Positions 11,060-23,250 of a stretch of 64,000 bases of DNA are shown here, one piece after another. Source of the stretch: Pachypanchax playfairii (taxonomy: Eukaryota > Chordata > Actinopteri > Cyprinodontiformes > Aplocheilidae); contig SSNP01000125.1 in the NCBI GenBank assembly GCA_006937955.1, positions 1,418,880 to 1,482,879 of the forward strand, given 5' to 3'. Every line of letters starts with the position of its first letter. Within the stretch, counting starts at the first letter, position 1. The notes below the pieces were generated by a model that saw only the letters and a list, made by a program, of their open reading frames with translations, was not told the DNA's origin and made no database searches. Position numbers and translations under genes: made by a program.

Positions 11060-12607
11060 TATTCCAAACAGCCTAAGCACAGCGCACAATGATCAGGGAT
11101 TATTTACTTTTTATCCACTTCAGTATTGTAGAGGACTGCATGCTTTTCATGATGCAACAGTTTGGGTGCCAAGAATGCCTAAGAATGGTAGCAAAACACC
11201 CTCCAACAGAAACTTATTTGAACCACACAAGAACAGTTAGGTGAAGAACAGCCTTTTACATCATGATGGAGCTCTGACCCATAAGGACAAAGTGATAACT
11301 AAATAGCTTGGGGTAAAAAAAATTGAAATTTTGGGTCCATGGCCAGGAAACTCCCCAGATTTTACTTGTTGTCAATCCTCAAGAGGTGGTTGGACAAACA
11401 AACAAACAAAAAACACAAATTCTGACAAACTCCAAGGATTGATTATTAAAGAATGGGCTGCATCAGTCAGGATTTGGCTCAGAGGTTGATTGAGAGCATG
11501 CAGTCTTGAAAGAGAAGGACCATCACTGCAAATATTGACTCTTTGAATGAACTTAATGTAAGTGTCAATAAAAGCCTTTGAAACTTATGAAGTACTTGTA
11601 ATTTTACTTCAATACATTACAAAAATAACTGACAAAGTTATAAAAACACTGAAGCAGCAAACTTTTAGAAAACTAATATTTGTGTCATTCTCAAATCTTT
11701 TAGCCATGACTGTTCTGCTGTACCATCTTCACATAGACCTCCTTGTGCCAGGCAGTAGGCTCGTGCAATACATCACCAACAACACTAACAACTTCAGGCA
11801 GCAGCATGTCTACTGAAGCCCTATGATGGTCTGCAACTCACAAACCTTTTGTAGCCATAGTAAGTTATTTATCATATATGTACATTACTGGTCAAACATT
11901 TACACTAAACTTTTTCCAGTTTTTTAATAGCAATTCAAGTCACTCAAGTCCAGTGAATAGCTTGAAATGGTACAAAGGTAGATGGTGAACTGTCAGAGGT
12001 TATAAAAAAGGTAAGGTTACCCCAAACTGAAAAATAATATACATTTCAGAATTATAGACATAGGCCTTTTTTCAGGGAACAAAATGGGTTAACAATTTAA
12101 TATTTGGTCTAAACCTGTAGGTGCTGCTGCGGACAGCTGGTGCCATAAAGTACAGTGGAAGTTTATCGAGCCTTCCTACAGGTGCTCCAGCTTTGCTGGA
12201 TTCCTCACAACCCCCTCTGTTGGAACACACTGTGGTACCAGTTAACAGCTCACAGGTCAACAGATTCAAGCACAGCTTAATAATGGTTGTAATAATCCAG
12301 TCTCAGTTTCAACAAGACTTTGAGTTGCAGGTTTGACAGGACGAGTTGCAACAAGAAAACTGTTGCTAAATAAGACAATGAGTTTTGTCTCGGACATGAA
12401 ACACCACCATTGGCAGCCTTTCCCCAACGTTCTTTTTATCGTGGCACTGCACCACGCCTGAAATTTCAGCACGACTGCAAAATGCTGAGATTTATTTATT
12501 TTTCCACTGCTGCTTCTGAAGCAGCAGTGTTAGTGTCTCTGTTGTTTTACGTGAACACAGTGGCAGGCAGCAATGAGGCGGGGAATAAGGACATTACTCC
12601 TGTTTAT
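11060..12607. other. nacc1 intron 1, old repeat debris, no gene seen
   Basis: Positions 11,090-11,560 look like decayed transposon-derived sequence, with fragments that read like the C-terminus of a Tc1-type transposase, but I could not place them. The rest is AT-rich and unassigned. Confidence 0.35.
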
Positions 12608-12825
12608 GGTACGTTCACACCGGCCGCTTTGTCAACATCAAGCAACGTTCATAAGGCTTTAAGTTTGAAGCTTGAAAGTTGAAGCTCATAACGCCTGCCA
12701 GTTAAAACGCATAGGCGTTGAAGCTTGTAACGCCTGACCGTTAAAAAGAGCGCGTAAGCGGGGCTTCCTTTGTTATCGGATGTTCTGAGCTATGGCGGAT
12801 CATATAGAGAGAGTGATGGTGAGCT
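12608..12825 (+). mobile_element. Left-end fragment of the Harbinger-like family
   Basis: It starts GGTACGTTCACACCGG and goes through AAGTTGAAGCTCATAACGCC to ATGGCGGATCATATAGAG. This is the same order as in the nested element at 6100-6280, including the start of the nuclease frame. It breaks off after about 220 bases and runs into a Tc1 fragment. Confidence 0.65.
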
Positions 12826-12835
12826 TGAAAACACG

Positions 12836-13165
12836 GCAGAACAGTCTCCAGACTTAAACCCCTTTGAGCTGGTCAGGGATGAACTGGACTGAAGAGTGAA
12901 AGCAAAACAACCTACAGTTGTATAAACTTCTCTAACAAATATGGAAAGAACTTTCCGAAGAATATTTTTATTTATATTGTAGAAAGAAAGTCACGAGTGT
13001 GTTCAGCTGTTATAGCTGATAAAGGAGGCAACTTTGATGAGACAACAGTTTAGAAAACCTTTTGGTTTATAAATTGATTCCTTTTAAAACTCCAATTGCT
13101 TATTTGTCCAATGCTTTCATTTCAGAGTTTCATTAAATATTTTCAAATAAAAATTGGGGTGTTCT
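12836..13165 (+). pseudogene. Tc1-like transposase, C-terminal fragment
   Basis: The plus strand reads SPDLNPFELVRDELD, a stop, then RVKAKQPT. This is the end of a Tc1 transposase around the catalytic glutamate. It is followed by an AT-rich tail of the kind seen at the 3' end of Tc1 elements. The N-terminal two thirds are missing and an in-frame stop follows the DELD motif, so it is dead. Confidence 0.65.
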
Positions 13166-13174
13166 AAAATTAAT

Positions 13175-13660
13175 TTGTATTTATTAAGTGCCAGTTCATA
13201 ACAAAAGTAATTTCAAGGCAATTTACAGAAATATCAGGTCAGTTAGTAAAAATAAAACATTTCTTATGTAAGGAACCAGGCGATTGAGTTGAATCGTCAA
13301 TGCAACACAACCCCCATCCTGAGCAGCACGGGCGACAGTGGAAAGAAACGACTTCTTTTTAACAGGAAGAAACCTCTAGCACAGTGTTTCCCAACCCTGG
13401 TCCTCAAGGCACACTGTCCTGCATGTTTTAGATGTTTCCTTGCTCCAACACAGCTGAGTTAAATGAGCAAAATACCAGACAATGAAAGCCAAGTTATCAG
13501 GTAATTTGCTAATTTAACTCAGCTGTGTTGGAGCAGGGACACATCTAAAACATGCAGGACAGTGTGCCTTGAGGACTAGGGTTGGGAAACACTGCTCTAG
13601 CAGAACCCGGCTCAGGATGAGAGGCCTTTGGCCCTTTGAGCAGTAGTATACGTAAAGAAA
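13175..13660. repeat. Interspersed fish repeat, split by a hAT MITE
   Basis: The two halves (13,175-13,381 and 13,595-13,660) join into one stretch containing ACAGGAAGAAACCTCTAGCA and AGAACCCGGCTCAGGATGAG, a common fish interspersed repeat. The MITE at 13,382 interrupts it. The class of the host repeat (LINE tail or SINE) was not settled. Confidence 0.5.
13382..13594. mobile_element. 213-bp fold-back hAT MITE with perfect 8-bp target duplication
   Basis: The left end is CAGTGTTTCCCAACCCTGG and the right end on the minus strand is CAGTGTTTCCCAACCCTAG. The arms, about 80 nt each, pair almost throughout. The flanks are CTCTAGCA on both sides (13,374-13,381 and 13,595-13,602), an exact 8-bp duplication, which points to the hAT superfamily. 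Confidence 0.85.
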
Positions 13661-14284
13661 ATAGATTTCTGTGAAATCCAACTGTCTACTTAGGAAGCAA
13701 CACTGATTGACAATCAATTTCACTTGCTGTTGTGCAAATGGAATAGACAACAGGTGGAAATTATAGGCAATTCGCAAAGACATCTCCAATAAAGGAATGA
13801 TTCTGTAGGTGGTGACCACAGACCACTTCTCACTTCATGTTTTCTGGCTGATGTTTTGGTCACTTTGAATGCTGGTGGTGCTTCAGGTCAGGATATTTTA
13901 ATACCCTTAAGTTAAACAACTATCAAAAAGTCAGTCAGACACAGAGGTATGGTTTCAATGAGCTTTGCAAAGGAGAACGCCCAACCAAGGTGTTGAGACG
14001 ATTCTGATGTGTTCCCTTTTGCATTGCCTTTTTATTCACAAAGACACCTCCCATCTGGATGGAGCATGGGAGGGAAACAAGTGTGGGTCAGATAATTAAG
14101 TCAGAGTGTAGTAAACAAACACATAATTGGATGGACAACAGTCACAGGTCGTAAACCAACTGGTTTCCAAGATAAACACGAAAGTGTTGATTCAGGCCAG
14201 GTCTGTTTCAGTTCACTTACTCCTGCAGCATGACCTGTGACCTTTTACCAACATCGTAAAACCTTAAAATCTCCAACACTTCAC

Positions 14285-15118
14285 TCTAGTGGTAGCATGA
14301 GACAGAGTCTACAACCCACACAAGTGGCTCAGGTAGTGCAGCTCATCCAGGATGGCACATCAATGTGAGCTGTGGCGAGAAGGTTTGCTGTGTCTATCAG
14401 CATAGTGTACAGAGCATGGAGGCACTATCCGGAGACATCAGGAGATGTGGATGAGGCCGTAGGAGATGCCAGAGTCCTGCAGAATGACCTCCAGCAGGCC
14501 ACAATGTGCATGTGTCTGCTCAAATGGTCAGAAATAGACTCCATCAGGGTGGTATGAGGGCCCAACGTACAGAGGTGGGGGTTGTGCTTACAGCCCAACA
14601 CCATGCAGGATGTTTGGCATTTGCCAGAGAACGTCAAGATTGCCAAATTCCCCACTGGTGCCCTGTGCTCTACACGGATAGAAAAAAGGTTCACACTGAG
14701 GTCATGTGACAGACGTGACAGAGTCTGGAGACGCCGTGGAGAACGTTTTGCTGCCTGCAACATTCTCCAGCTTGGCAGTGGGTCAGTAATGGTGTGGGGA
14801 GGCATTTCTTTGGGGGGCCACACAGCCCTCCATGTGCTCGCCAGAGGTAGCCTGACTGCCATAAGGTACCGAGATGAGACACTGAGACCCCTTGTGAGAC
14901 CCTATGCACCCTGAAGTTCTTACCCTTTAATTTTGAGTGTGACTCCAAATCCAGACCTCCATGGGTTGATACATCAGATTTCTATTGATAATGTTTGTGT
15001 GATTTTGTTGTCACACATTCAACTATGTCAAGAACAAAGTATTTGATAATAATATTTCATTTATTCAGATTTTGGATGTCTTATTTTTGTGCTCCCTTAG
15101 TTTTTTTTAGCAGTGTAT
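14285..15118 (+). pseudogene. Tc1-like element with broken transposase
   Basis: Pieces of one Tc1 transposase appear in different frames: ARRFAVSISIVYRAWRHY (helix-turn-helix part), VSAQMVRNRLHQGGMRAQR, FARERQDCQIPHW, and SGSVMVWGGISLGGHT (catalytic core). Frameshifts and stops separate them. The 3' end has the usual Tc1 tail, finishing AGCAGTGTATATA near 15,118. No matching left end was found, so the copy is 5'-truncated. Confidence 0.7.
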
Positions 15119-16111
15119 ATATATTTCAACTACAGAACTGGAGAAGAGAACGAGAGGGGCAGAGGGTCAGCTGAGGACAAAATGCACTAAATTACGAGTC
15201 ACTCTGGCTAAAAAAGAATGTAGGCTCACTCTAAACTTTTAATGAAACCTGAGACTCCGCCCTTTTCAACAATTGGGGACCAGTTTCTGAAAGTCATGTT
15301 TTTGAGAAATGGAAGAAAGAAAATACAGCAAACACCTGAAACAGGACCGGAGAGATGCATTATCCTTTAGTTGACCTTCAGCTAGTCTGATGTGATGATG
15401 GCTACCTCAAAAGAACAAAAGAAAATTTCTCCTTGGAAGCAAAAGCTGAAGAAATGAGGGCTGTATCAGATATGTCTGCCATGAATCAATTTATTGAAAA
15501 ATCTGTATAGTAAAATAAATTCTTATTATTTCTAACTTCAAGCAACACACTGCATTTTTTTCCTTCATTAAAAACAAACAAAAAAATCATGCACAACTTT
15601 TTTTTAATTAAGGAGTTAAATTAAGCAGTTAAAGTGTAAATTAAAGTTAAAAGACTGTTTTTGTAAAGACAAAGAGACACTTAAATAATGCCTGAAAACA
15701 TTTGGATGATGTAATCTTTTGAGTTTAACGCCTTCAAATTGTATCTTAACCAAAGATTTAACCTCAATTTACCTTTTACCTAAAGATATTATCAGGTTTA
15801 TGTGATTTTATATGAAACATTAGTCCAGGCCCTGTCATGAATTGACTTTTTTTTTTTAAGTTGAGTTACTGGTGCTGGATTTAACATCAGAGTAGGATCT
15901 AGGCTAAAAGTAATTATTATTTATTTTAATAGAGGTAGCAAAAAGTAAAAAAAGACACATTTTGGAATCTGTTTGCTATACCGCAGCTCTTTCAAGGTAC
16001 AAATTCCTCATGAAACACTGATGCGACAGAGCCACAAGAAGATTCAAATGTTTTTTTTAAAACAGGGTTGAACATTATTAAAACCACTGTATCTTAATGT
16101 TTGATTAGTAC
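15119..16111. other. nacc1 intron 1, AT-rich, no feature seen
   Basis: AT-rich sequence between the Tc1 remnant and nacc1 exon 1. I found no exon or recognisable repeat. Confidence 0.45.
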
Positions 16112-16269
16112 CTTGAAGGTGTGGCCCTTGACCACAACAAAGACATCGCAGTAGAGGCCCTGCAGACGCTGCTCGTTCAGACACTCTAAAATGTTGTTGC
16201 CAAAGTTTGGAATCGCCATCTGGAGGGTCTGGGCCATGGTGCGCCTTCGCACACCACCGCAGGGGTTTT
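16112..16269 (-). CDS. nacc1: nacc1 first coding exon (start codon and BTB N-terminus)
   Basis: Minus strand. An acceptor (TTCCTAG) precedes 16,269, and 32 nt of 5' UTR lead to the ATG at 16,237-16,235. The 42 codons read MAQTLQMAIPNFGNNILECL and go on to CDVFVVVKGHTFK, with a GT donor right after 16,112 in phase 0. This is the N-terminal strand and helix of the NACC1 BTB domain, continued exactly by AHRAV in exon 2. The start was chosen because MAQTLQM is the conserved N-terminus of the family. At least one non-coding exon must lie upstream. Confidence 0.92.
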
Positions 16270-16506
16270 CTAGGAATGATCAAAACACACAGACATGTTA
16301 AAAAAAAACAAAAAACAAAGAGGAAGCAAATAAGTTAGAATTTTGTCTGCGCTGATGTTATACATGATCACCGAGTTGCCACTTTGAGGGACTAAATTGA
16401 TGTAATTAATCCAAAAGTAGAAAATGCATATGTATAAAATGTCCAATTTGCTCATGTGACAGCAGGTATTCAACTACAGGAGAACATTGGAGACAGACTC
16501 GTAGTT

Positions 16507-16565
16507 GACTTTACATGTAATCTTGCCACTCCTGACGCTGGCGCTTGGGCTGGTGTGAACACACC
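16507..16565. mobile_element. Right-end fragment of the Harbinger-like family
   Basis: This stretch contains TTTACATGTAATCTTGCC and CTTGGGCTGGTGTGAACAC, which matches the right end of the nested element at about 6770-6828. It is only about 60 bases long. It lies upstream of nacc1 exon 1, while the left-end fragment (12,608) lies downstream. They cannot be one simple insertion, because the conserved exon is between them. Confidence 0.6.
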
Positions 16566-16570
16566 ATTAC

Positions 16571-16646
16571 ATACAGGTCAAAAGTTTGGACATACTTTTT
16601 TGTTCCATTGTATGAGAGAGCGTGTCCAAACTTTTGACTGGTAGTG
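16571..16646. repeat. 76-bp mini hairpin of Tc1/mariner type
   Basis: CAGGTCAAAAGTTTGGACA on the left pairs with TGTCCAAACTTTTGACTG on the right, around a loop of about 30 bases. The sequence is the terminal repeat common to many fish Tc1 elements, here reduced to two ends with nothing between. It abuts the Harbinger fragment. Confidence 0.7.
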
Positions 16647-16649
16647 TGC

Positions 16650-19121
16650 ATTAATGGGCACTGATGATATTCTGTAGAGGTTTACTCCTTAGCACAGAGA
16701 ATTATAGCCTAATGAAAATATTCCTGTGGTAAAATGTAGAATACATACTGGATTTTGGTGTGAAAGCTTCCCAAAATAGCTCTGGTAACTTAATTTTTCT
16801 ACAAAACAAATCTGGAAATCTAAAAAGTGAGATCTGAGTTCTCAGGGAACCCTTGTGTTTACCCGTGTGCATGATAGGCTGTCAGTATTTTGATTTTTCA
16901 CATTCAGTTATCAAATTTTCTGAACATTTCACGCTCCACCCTAATGCAACATGAGGGAGTTTAGCCAATCAGTGTGAAACCGACACAGCACAGTGGGTTC
17001 TCGTGATGTTTTAACTCTTCCTCTGGATGGGTACAAAACTCCAGTTTCCCCTTGGATTTGGCCTCAGCATCTGGAGGAGGTTGATTAAAGCGAGGGCTGG
17101 AGATGACCGCTTCTAAACTGATGTCTCTAAAATAAAATTAGATTAATGCTATGGGAACTGGGTTTGTGTAATAAAGTATGGTAATAAAAGTATATCAGGG
17201 TATCCAAAAATAGCCACTACCATTCTTAAACATTCTGGTGCAAGTTAAATCCCTGCCATGAGTGCAGAAGTTGATATTTTTCATTATGATTTGTGTATAA
17301 TCAGTTTACTTCCTGTAAAAATCTCACTATGACAGAAGCACAGCTTCAGATCCGCCCTTCAGCTTAGGTGGCATGTTCATTTGCTAATGTCATTTTAACT
17401 CTTCAAACCTTTTGTTGGATCAATTCTCACTTTCATTTGTTTAAATCACTTTGCTCAATCTAGATTTTAAAAAGTGGGCTTGAAAAGACATAAGAAACCC
17501 TCACATGATCTAAATGAATACCGCCCAAAACTAGTGTTTACAACTGTTTAGTCCATCACTTAGCGAGTGGCAGATCTGTAGATGGCTCTATGTCCCACCA
17601 AGGTGTGATGCTAAACTAAACCTAACTGAATCAGATGTTTATTTAGGACAAAATATTTCCAGGCACAATAATCCAAACAGCTGCAATCTCGGCTATGACA
17701 TTATTCACACAATAACTGCTAGAGGTGAACCAGTTAATCAATCAACCAGAAAGCTAATTTATCAGAAAACTGATTAATCAGCTCACAGATAGTCAAAAAC
17801 CCAATTAATCTGACATCTGGCTTTTATTTGAACAATTGGTACTCAGCCATGCCTTTGCATACTCAGCCAAATACTAAGCAGAAAAAAGATGAGGTTGATC
17901 TTTATAGATCAGCCATGCCACTGGTTAAAGCCCATAAGAACGTGGACAGGTAAAACTTCCAATTCCTGCAGCTGTTTCCCAGCTATAAGTTAGCTATGCT
18001 AACCCCCAGGTATGGGGGTTCAATGCAACAGATAGGCTAAAAGACAAACCTCAAGGAGAACAAACACAATGAAACAGATGGATTATGTTTCACGCGTCCA
18101 ATCCATTTTAAAGACACACTCAATTAGATGGAAGCGTCTGTTATTACTGCTAGTCCACCTGAGTAAGAAACATACTGTATACAGGACAACAGTATTTCTC
18201 CTCTGGGGGGGTTTACAGATGTGTTCAGATGACATCTCTGAGTTAACAAGTTGAATTTCTGTCTTTTGTAACCTACAAAGTTGTCCTCGCATAACTGGGT
18301 CATGTTCTTTTATTCTACGTGTGAAAGTGCATGTGGTCTGAGCAAAAACCACATTGCATGTTACAATTAACCTCAATCAACAGTTGAAAGCAAACTAACA
18401 CACGTGGTCTGCACCTTCGCCTTGCATTGCAACATTATCCTCGGGCTGTGAACAGCACAGCTGTTGTTAAGGGGACGTCGTGCAGAAAAGATGCACATAT
18501 TTTTTTTCTGTCACAGGACTGATATGCACCCTTCCACATACAGTCCCAGCATTCTCGTAAACACTGCAAAAACTAAGGACGCTGCAAATTAACTGCTCAG
18601 CCCACGCAGAATTTTAAAACCCTAAAACTTTCAGTTAGAGCAGAGAAATAGTTATTGACATAACCGAGCTGAAAACTCAGGCCTGCTCCCCGTTTAAGAG
18701 ACTTTTCAAAGAGATTCTTTACCACTTAAAAGGGCTGCGTGACTGTATGCTGCTCTCATAAACGCACAGAGAGATAAATAAACACAAGATACACTACGTT
18801 ACTGATGGGATAAAGTGAGTGAAGCCCACCCTGCCAGAAGTATACAAGCAATTTTTGATGTGACAGACTGATGAGAGCCTGGAGTGAACCACCCCATCAT
18901 ATCCAAAGCCTTCCATTTGGGTCCTTGCCAAGCTCCAGGGTAAAGAGAAATGCTTGCTTTGTCTCCGTCTCACTCAAGCTCTCCCTCTCCCTCATGCTAA
19001 AAACGCAGATGCACACACACACACACAAACTCAAACAAACCCACAAAAGGCACACTGAGTCACACGCACACACAAGAACATTAGACAATACGGCTTGTTT
19101 ACAGTTTGGCAAGCCGTGGTG

Positions 19122-19122
<1 letters not shown>
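16650..19122. other. nacc1 5' intron, no gene seen
   Basis: This interval lies between the first coding exon and the CpG-rich promoter region, so it is most likely the intron that separates the non-coding first exon(s) from exon 1. I see no exon that can be supported. Short CA/TG stretches increase towards 19 kb. Confidence 0.45.

Positions 19123-19169
<47 letters not shown>
19123..19169. repeat. (AC)n microsatellite
   Basis: About 23 uninterrupted AC dinucleotides. Shorter CA and TG runs flank it (19,013-19,026 and 19,245-19,270). The open reading frames here are made by the repeat. Confidence 0.95.
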
Positions 19170-19173
<4 letters not shown>

Positions 19174-19559
19174 TGAAGACACACAAACAGTGAGGCTGAG
19201 AGCAGGGTGTGTTTGCACAGTTTGCCCTGACAGAGAGAATGGTACTGTGTGTGTTTATGTGTGTGTGTGTCCTTCTATACACTGAGGAGAAGCAGCACTG
19301 ATCAGAAGAATCCTCTCCAGTCCTGTTAAACACACACTTATTTGCAGAGTTATTTTACAAACCAAACTCACTCTGTGATTAAGATTTTCAGCCTGGACAG
19401 TAAAACTAGGTCAAACATTCATGCAATATACTTTTTTAAAAATGATTATTATTCCGAGCCCACATTCCAGCTGTCATGTTACTCTATTGTATCACATCTC
19501 AAAAAGTTTCCAACTGATCCGGGTCTGCATCAGACCAGGTCAATCATGCACCTGACACA

Positions 19560-20980
19560 GGCATTTCCTTTCTCCACGTGCGAACGTGCACGCGCACCCG
19601 TGCAACTCCCCTCGTGTTAACTCGTTTCTGATTAGTCAGAACATCAAATCAGCACAAACATTTTGGATCTTTTTTTTTCCTCCGTGTCTCAGTGAGATGG
19701 AGGAAAACATAAAGGATGTGGGAAGAAGACGCGGCTCCGTGGCCGTGGAACGAAATTCCACACCGACAGCCATCAGTGATTCTGTCTCTATAAAGTTAAA
19801 GTGTTTACAGGTACGTTTTGGATCCGTGTTGTCCTCCTGTGGGGTGACACAGCTGGACAAACGTTTTGTTCCTCTCCCATCCGCAGCGGGCCTGTGCAAG
19901 AGGCGGCTAATGGCTAAGCTAACGTTAACGGCTCAACATTTTTTGGCTTCGCCCCGGCGCGCGCACCGTCCACCGTCACTCACCAGCTGCACAATAATGT
20001 CGAGCGAAGGCGAGAGATGAAACGGAAGGAGGAGGGGGGGGAGAGACATGGACACTTACTGCCAGAGCGGACGAGGTCGTCGTCGAGCTTCGGCGCCGGT
20101 TGTCAAGGCTGGAGAATCTGTCCTTGTTTAAATGTTTTAGTGATGGGGGGAAGTCGCTCCCCCTGCCATTCTCAGTTCCACCGACATCAACAGGTCATCC
20201 CGGGACACGCAGCAGCTGAGGGGCGAGCCAGACGGAACCAGTGCGGCACCGAGCGGGGGGGTGGGGGGTTGGTCTGGACGGGGCGGGAGCACAACAAGGC
20301 GCAATTCTTTGCAACCGGTGTCGTGCCAAAAATACCGGAATATTAAACTGTTTCCTGGCCGCTTTTATTTGCACGTAGAAGGAAAGTCGCATGCGCCTGA
20401 GTCCATGTTTTCACGTGTCAGAGTTTGTGTTGTGCCAACCTGGACACGTCTCCTCCGTGGCAAAGTTTATTATCTGATGGACCGATTTACCCCCCACCCC
20501 CCCTTCCGCCGGTGGATCATTACACACATACACAGACAGGACACTCACCGCCTCACCGGGAAGCTGATGCAGAGCTTTCGGTTGAAACTAGCAGGAGTCG
20601 CGGCTCGGCGCGGCTCTCCCTGCCCAGTTAGCGTCTCTCCGGGCGGCCATTCAGTGAGAGCGAAGCGGCGATAGCAGAGCCACCGAGGGCGGTACGGTTT
20701 CCCAGGGGATTGCGGAACACGGAGCCACAGATCGCGCGGAGCAGAGGAGGAGGAAGACGAGCATGACGCGCTCGTCATTCAGTCGCATGATCGTTTCGAG
20801 CGCAGCCTCAATTTGGGGGGAGACCTATCCCACCACGGCAGAGAATGTTTGCGCATTGGCACAGCGGCAGCCTGCAAAGACAGACAAGTCTCTCACTAGG
20901 TGTCCGCGTGCGAGCAGCGGATTTTTGGGGAAAAGTAGGCCGATTGTTTCAACTTGAGTGAACTCTGGATTGAAACCGCG
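19560..20980 (-). promoter_or_regulatory. CpG-rich region, probable nacc1 promoter and non-coding first exon(s)
   Basis: This stretch is rich in CpG against an AT-rich background, as at vertebrate housekeeping-type promoters. It is about 3.3-4.7 kb upstream of the nacc1 start codon. Three good minus-strand splice donors lie in it: exon ends at about 20,549 (G|GTGAGTGTC), 20,060 (A|GTAAGTGTC) and 19,984 (G|GTGAGTGAC). Any of these could end a non-coding first exon joining the acceptor above 16,269. The transcription start is not determined. Confidence 0.6.
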
Positions 20981-22040
20981 CCCGTCGTGGCAGTAAAAAA
21001 TGTTATTTCTGAGAAATGCTGTGACAGCCATTCTAGCATTTCACACCGAACTGTAGGTGCGATTATCCTCAAGTCCAAACATTATTAGTGAAACCACAAT
21101 GGCTCGTGGTAGCATCTGAATATTCCATCTATAGATAAATATACCGGAAGGATGAGTTCAGACAGTAACACAGAATCAGATTGTACATGTAGTCAAAAAC
21201 TCTTAACCTTTTGGAGAAAAGGAGGCTTTCTGATTGGACAGACAAGCTGATGGCACGTCGGTGGGGTCAGTTCCAGCCTGGATTACTGCTGTCTTTAAAC
21301 ATTGTTTATGTTCATGCTGTTTTATAATTCATTATACTGCGCCTGGCATAAATGTAAATGATACTGGATGTTGTGCAAAAGGCCAAAAGCATCAGAAATG
21401 TTCTAGTTTCTTTTTATGACAGCGGCTTATTAAAGAATTCCTCTTCAGGTTTCTTTTGTTTTTGTGGCAAACAAATGTGTTTTTCATCAATTCCTTGTTC
21501 ACTTTTTTATTTTCAATAAAACATTTGCACATGTTGAATCATCATTTTTAAAAGTAGTTTAATTAAACTGTTCCAAGCATCAGTAGTGCAGCTAATGAAC
21601 AGCCAGCTGAATTACAGCCCATCTGTTCTTTAATGCATAAGTCTTTAAAAATCTAACTCTTAATTTGGATGGAGATGATGGAGGTTTGGTCTGAACAGTA
21701 TTAGACTTGTGTAACAGACCCGGTTCAGAGTCAGGGTCATTTTAACTGGTTCATTACGCTGATCATTACCTTTTATAAAAGAAGTTTACAGGCCAGAAGA
21801 GGGCGCTGTCACAATAAAACTATCTGCCCAAATCTCAACCTGTGAACTCTGATCAGCCTTAAGAAAGTCAAAAACAGATCAAGACACTTAAAGGTGAAAT
21901 TTTTGCACTTATTTTGGGGTTCTCTCATTTTCTGTATTTCCTATGTCACGATGACTGTTTTTGATAGTTTGTTTTTGTTACTTAAATTTTCTTTTCTTTT
22001 TAGTAATGTATTCATGTGTATATACATGTGTGTATCATCT
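20981..22040. other. Intergenic, no feature seen
   Basis: AT-rich sequence between the nacc1 promoter region and the first LINE fragment. Nothing recognisable was found on either strand. Confidence 0.45.
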
Positions 22041-22044
22041 TTTC

Positions 22045-22430
22045 CTTTCAGCTGCTGTCTTTAGGAGTCGCCACAGCAAGTCATCTCTCTCCTTCTAACT
22101 CTGTCTTCTTCTCTCACACCTCATGTCCTCCTTCATTACATCCATATATTTCCTCTTTGGTCTTCCTCTAGACCTCCTGCCTGGTAGTTCCCCCCTCATC
22201 ATTATTTTCCCAACAAACCCACTATTCCTCCTCTGTACATGTCCAAACCATCTCAGTCTGGCCTTTCTGACTTTATCTCCAAAACATCTAATGTGTCGTC
22301 CCTCTGATGGACTAATTCCTGATCCTGTCCATCCTCGTTACTCCCAAAGAACCTCAACATGTTCATTTCTGCTCCCTGTAGCTGTGTCTCCTGTCCCTCC
22401 CTCAGTGGTACTTTCTCCAAAACAGACATG
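22045..22430 (-). mobile_element. RTE-like LINE, 3'-end fragment
   Basis: On the minus strand this reads as the C-terminal tail of a LINE protein, with the pattern RWFGHVQRR...GRPKRKYMDVMKEDM in broken frames, and then the common 3' sequence ending in GACTCCTAAAGACAGCAGC. The copy is 5'-truncated and has frameshifts. Confidence 0.6.
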
Positions 22431-22751
22431 ACTGATCTCACCCCTGTCTTGTCCACCTTTTCTTTTATTCTTGCTGATACTCTTTTATCACACATCCAAC
22501 CTGCTAGCACATGTTGCCTCACCTCTTTTTCACAGACCTTTTGCTTTGGACTGTTGACTCTATCTTGAAATCCCCCACCTTCTTTATCACAGCTTCATGT
22601 TCCCCCTTATCTATTTTTTGTATTTTTACACATGTATTACATATCTTTCATTTGTTTGTTTGTTTCCATCCAACTTCTCCCTCTCATCTATGATTAGGTT
22701 GCAGGGGCAACAGGTGTTTATGTATGTATGTATATATATACTGTACATATC

Positions 22752-23250
22752 TCTCTCGCCAACAAATTCCGGGTTTGCTCGGGGGTCACCTCCCTGTGAG
22801 ACATGCTTGAAAAACCTCCATTGGGAGGCATTCAGGATCTAATCAGATGCCCGAACCACCTCAGCTGATTCTTTTCAATGCTGAGGAGCAGCAGCTTTTC
22901 TTCAAGCTCCCTCTGGATGGTGGAGCTTCTCACTTTTCTCTGAGGCTGAGCCACCCCTGACCCCCCACAGAGGAAGCTCATTTCAGCCACTTATATCCAG
23001 GATCTTGTTCTATCAGTCAGGATCCAGAGCTCATGACCATAGATGAGAGTTGGAGCATAGACAGTCCAGTAAATCAGCAGCTCCCTCATCAGTGAGGACG
23101 AAGCCCCAATCTATCAAAAACTCTTCTCAACCAGAAAAAGGTGGAATTTTCCCATGAAGTTGGTAGTGAGTCTTTTCCACAGGTGGAGGAGTTTAAGTTT
23201 CTGGGCATCTTGTTCACGTGGGATGGCAGGATGGAGCTGGAGAAGAACCG
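22752..23250. mobile_element. Second RTE-like LINE fragment, internally inverted
   Basis: From 22,752 to about 23,125 the coding sense is minus (a tail with ESAEVVRASD, typical of the family). From about 23,126 to 23,245 it is plus and reads PQVEEFKFLGILFTWDGRM, another part of the same kind of protein. The switch of strand within 0.5 kb indicates an inversion, such as twin priming makes, or two insertions side by side. Confidence 0.6.

Noticed and set aside
18871..19333. Overlapping open frames on both strands rich in Cys/Val or His/Thr
   Set aside because: They are translations of CA/TG dinucleotide repeats.
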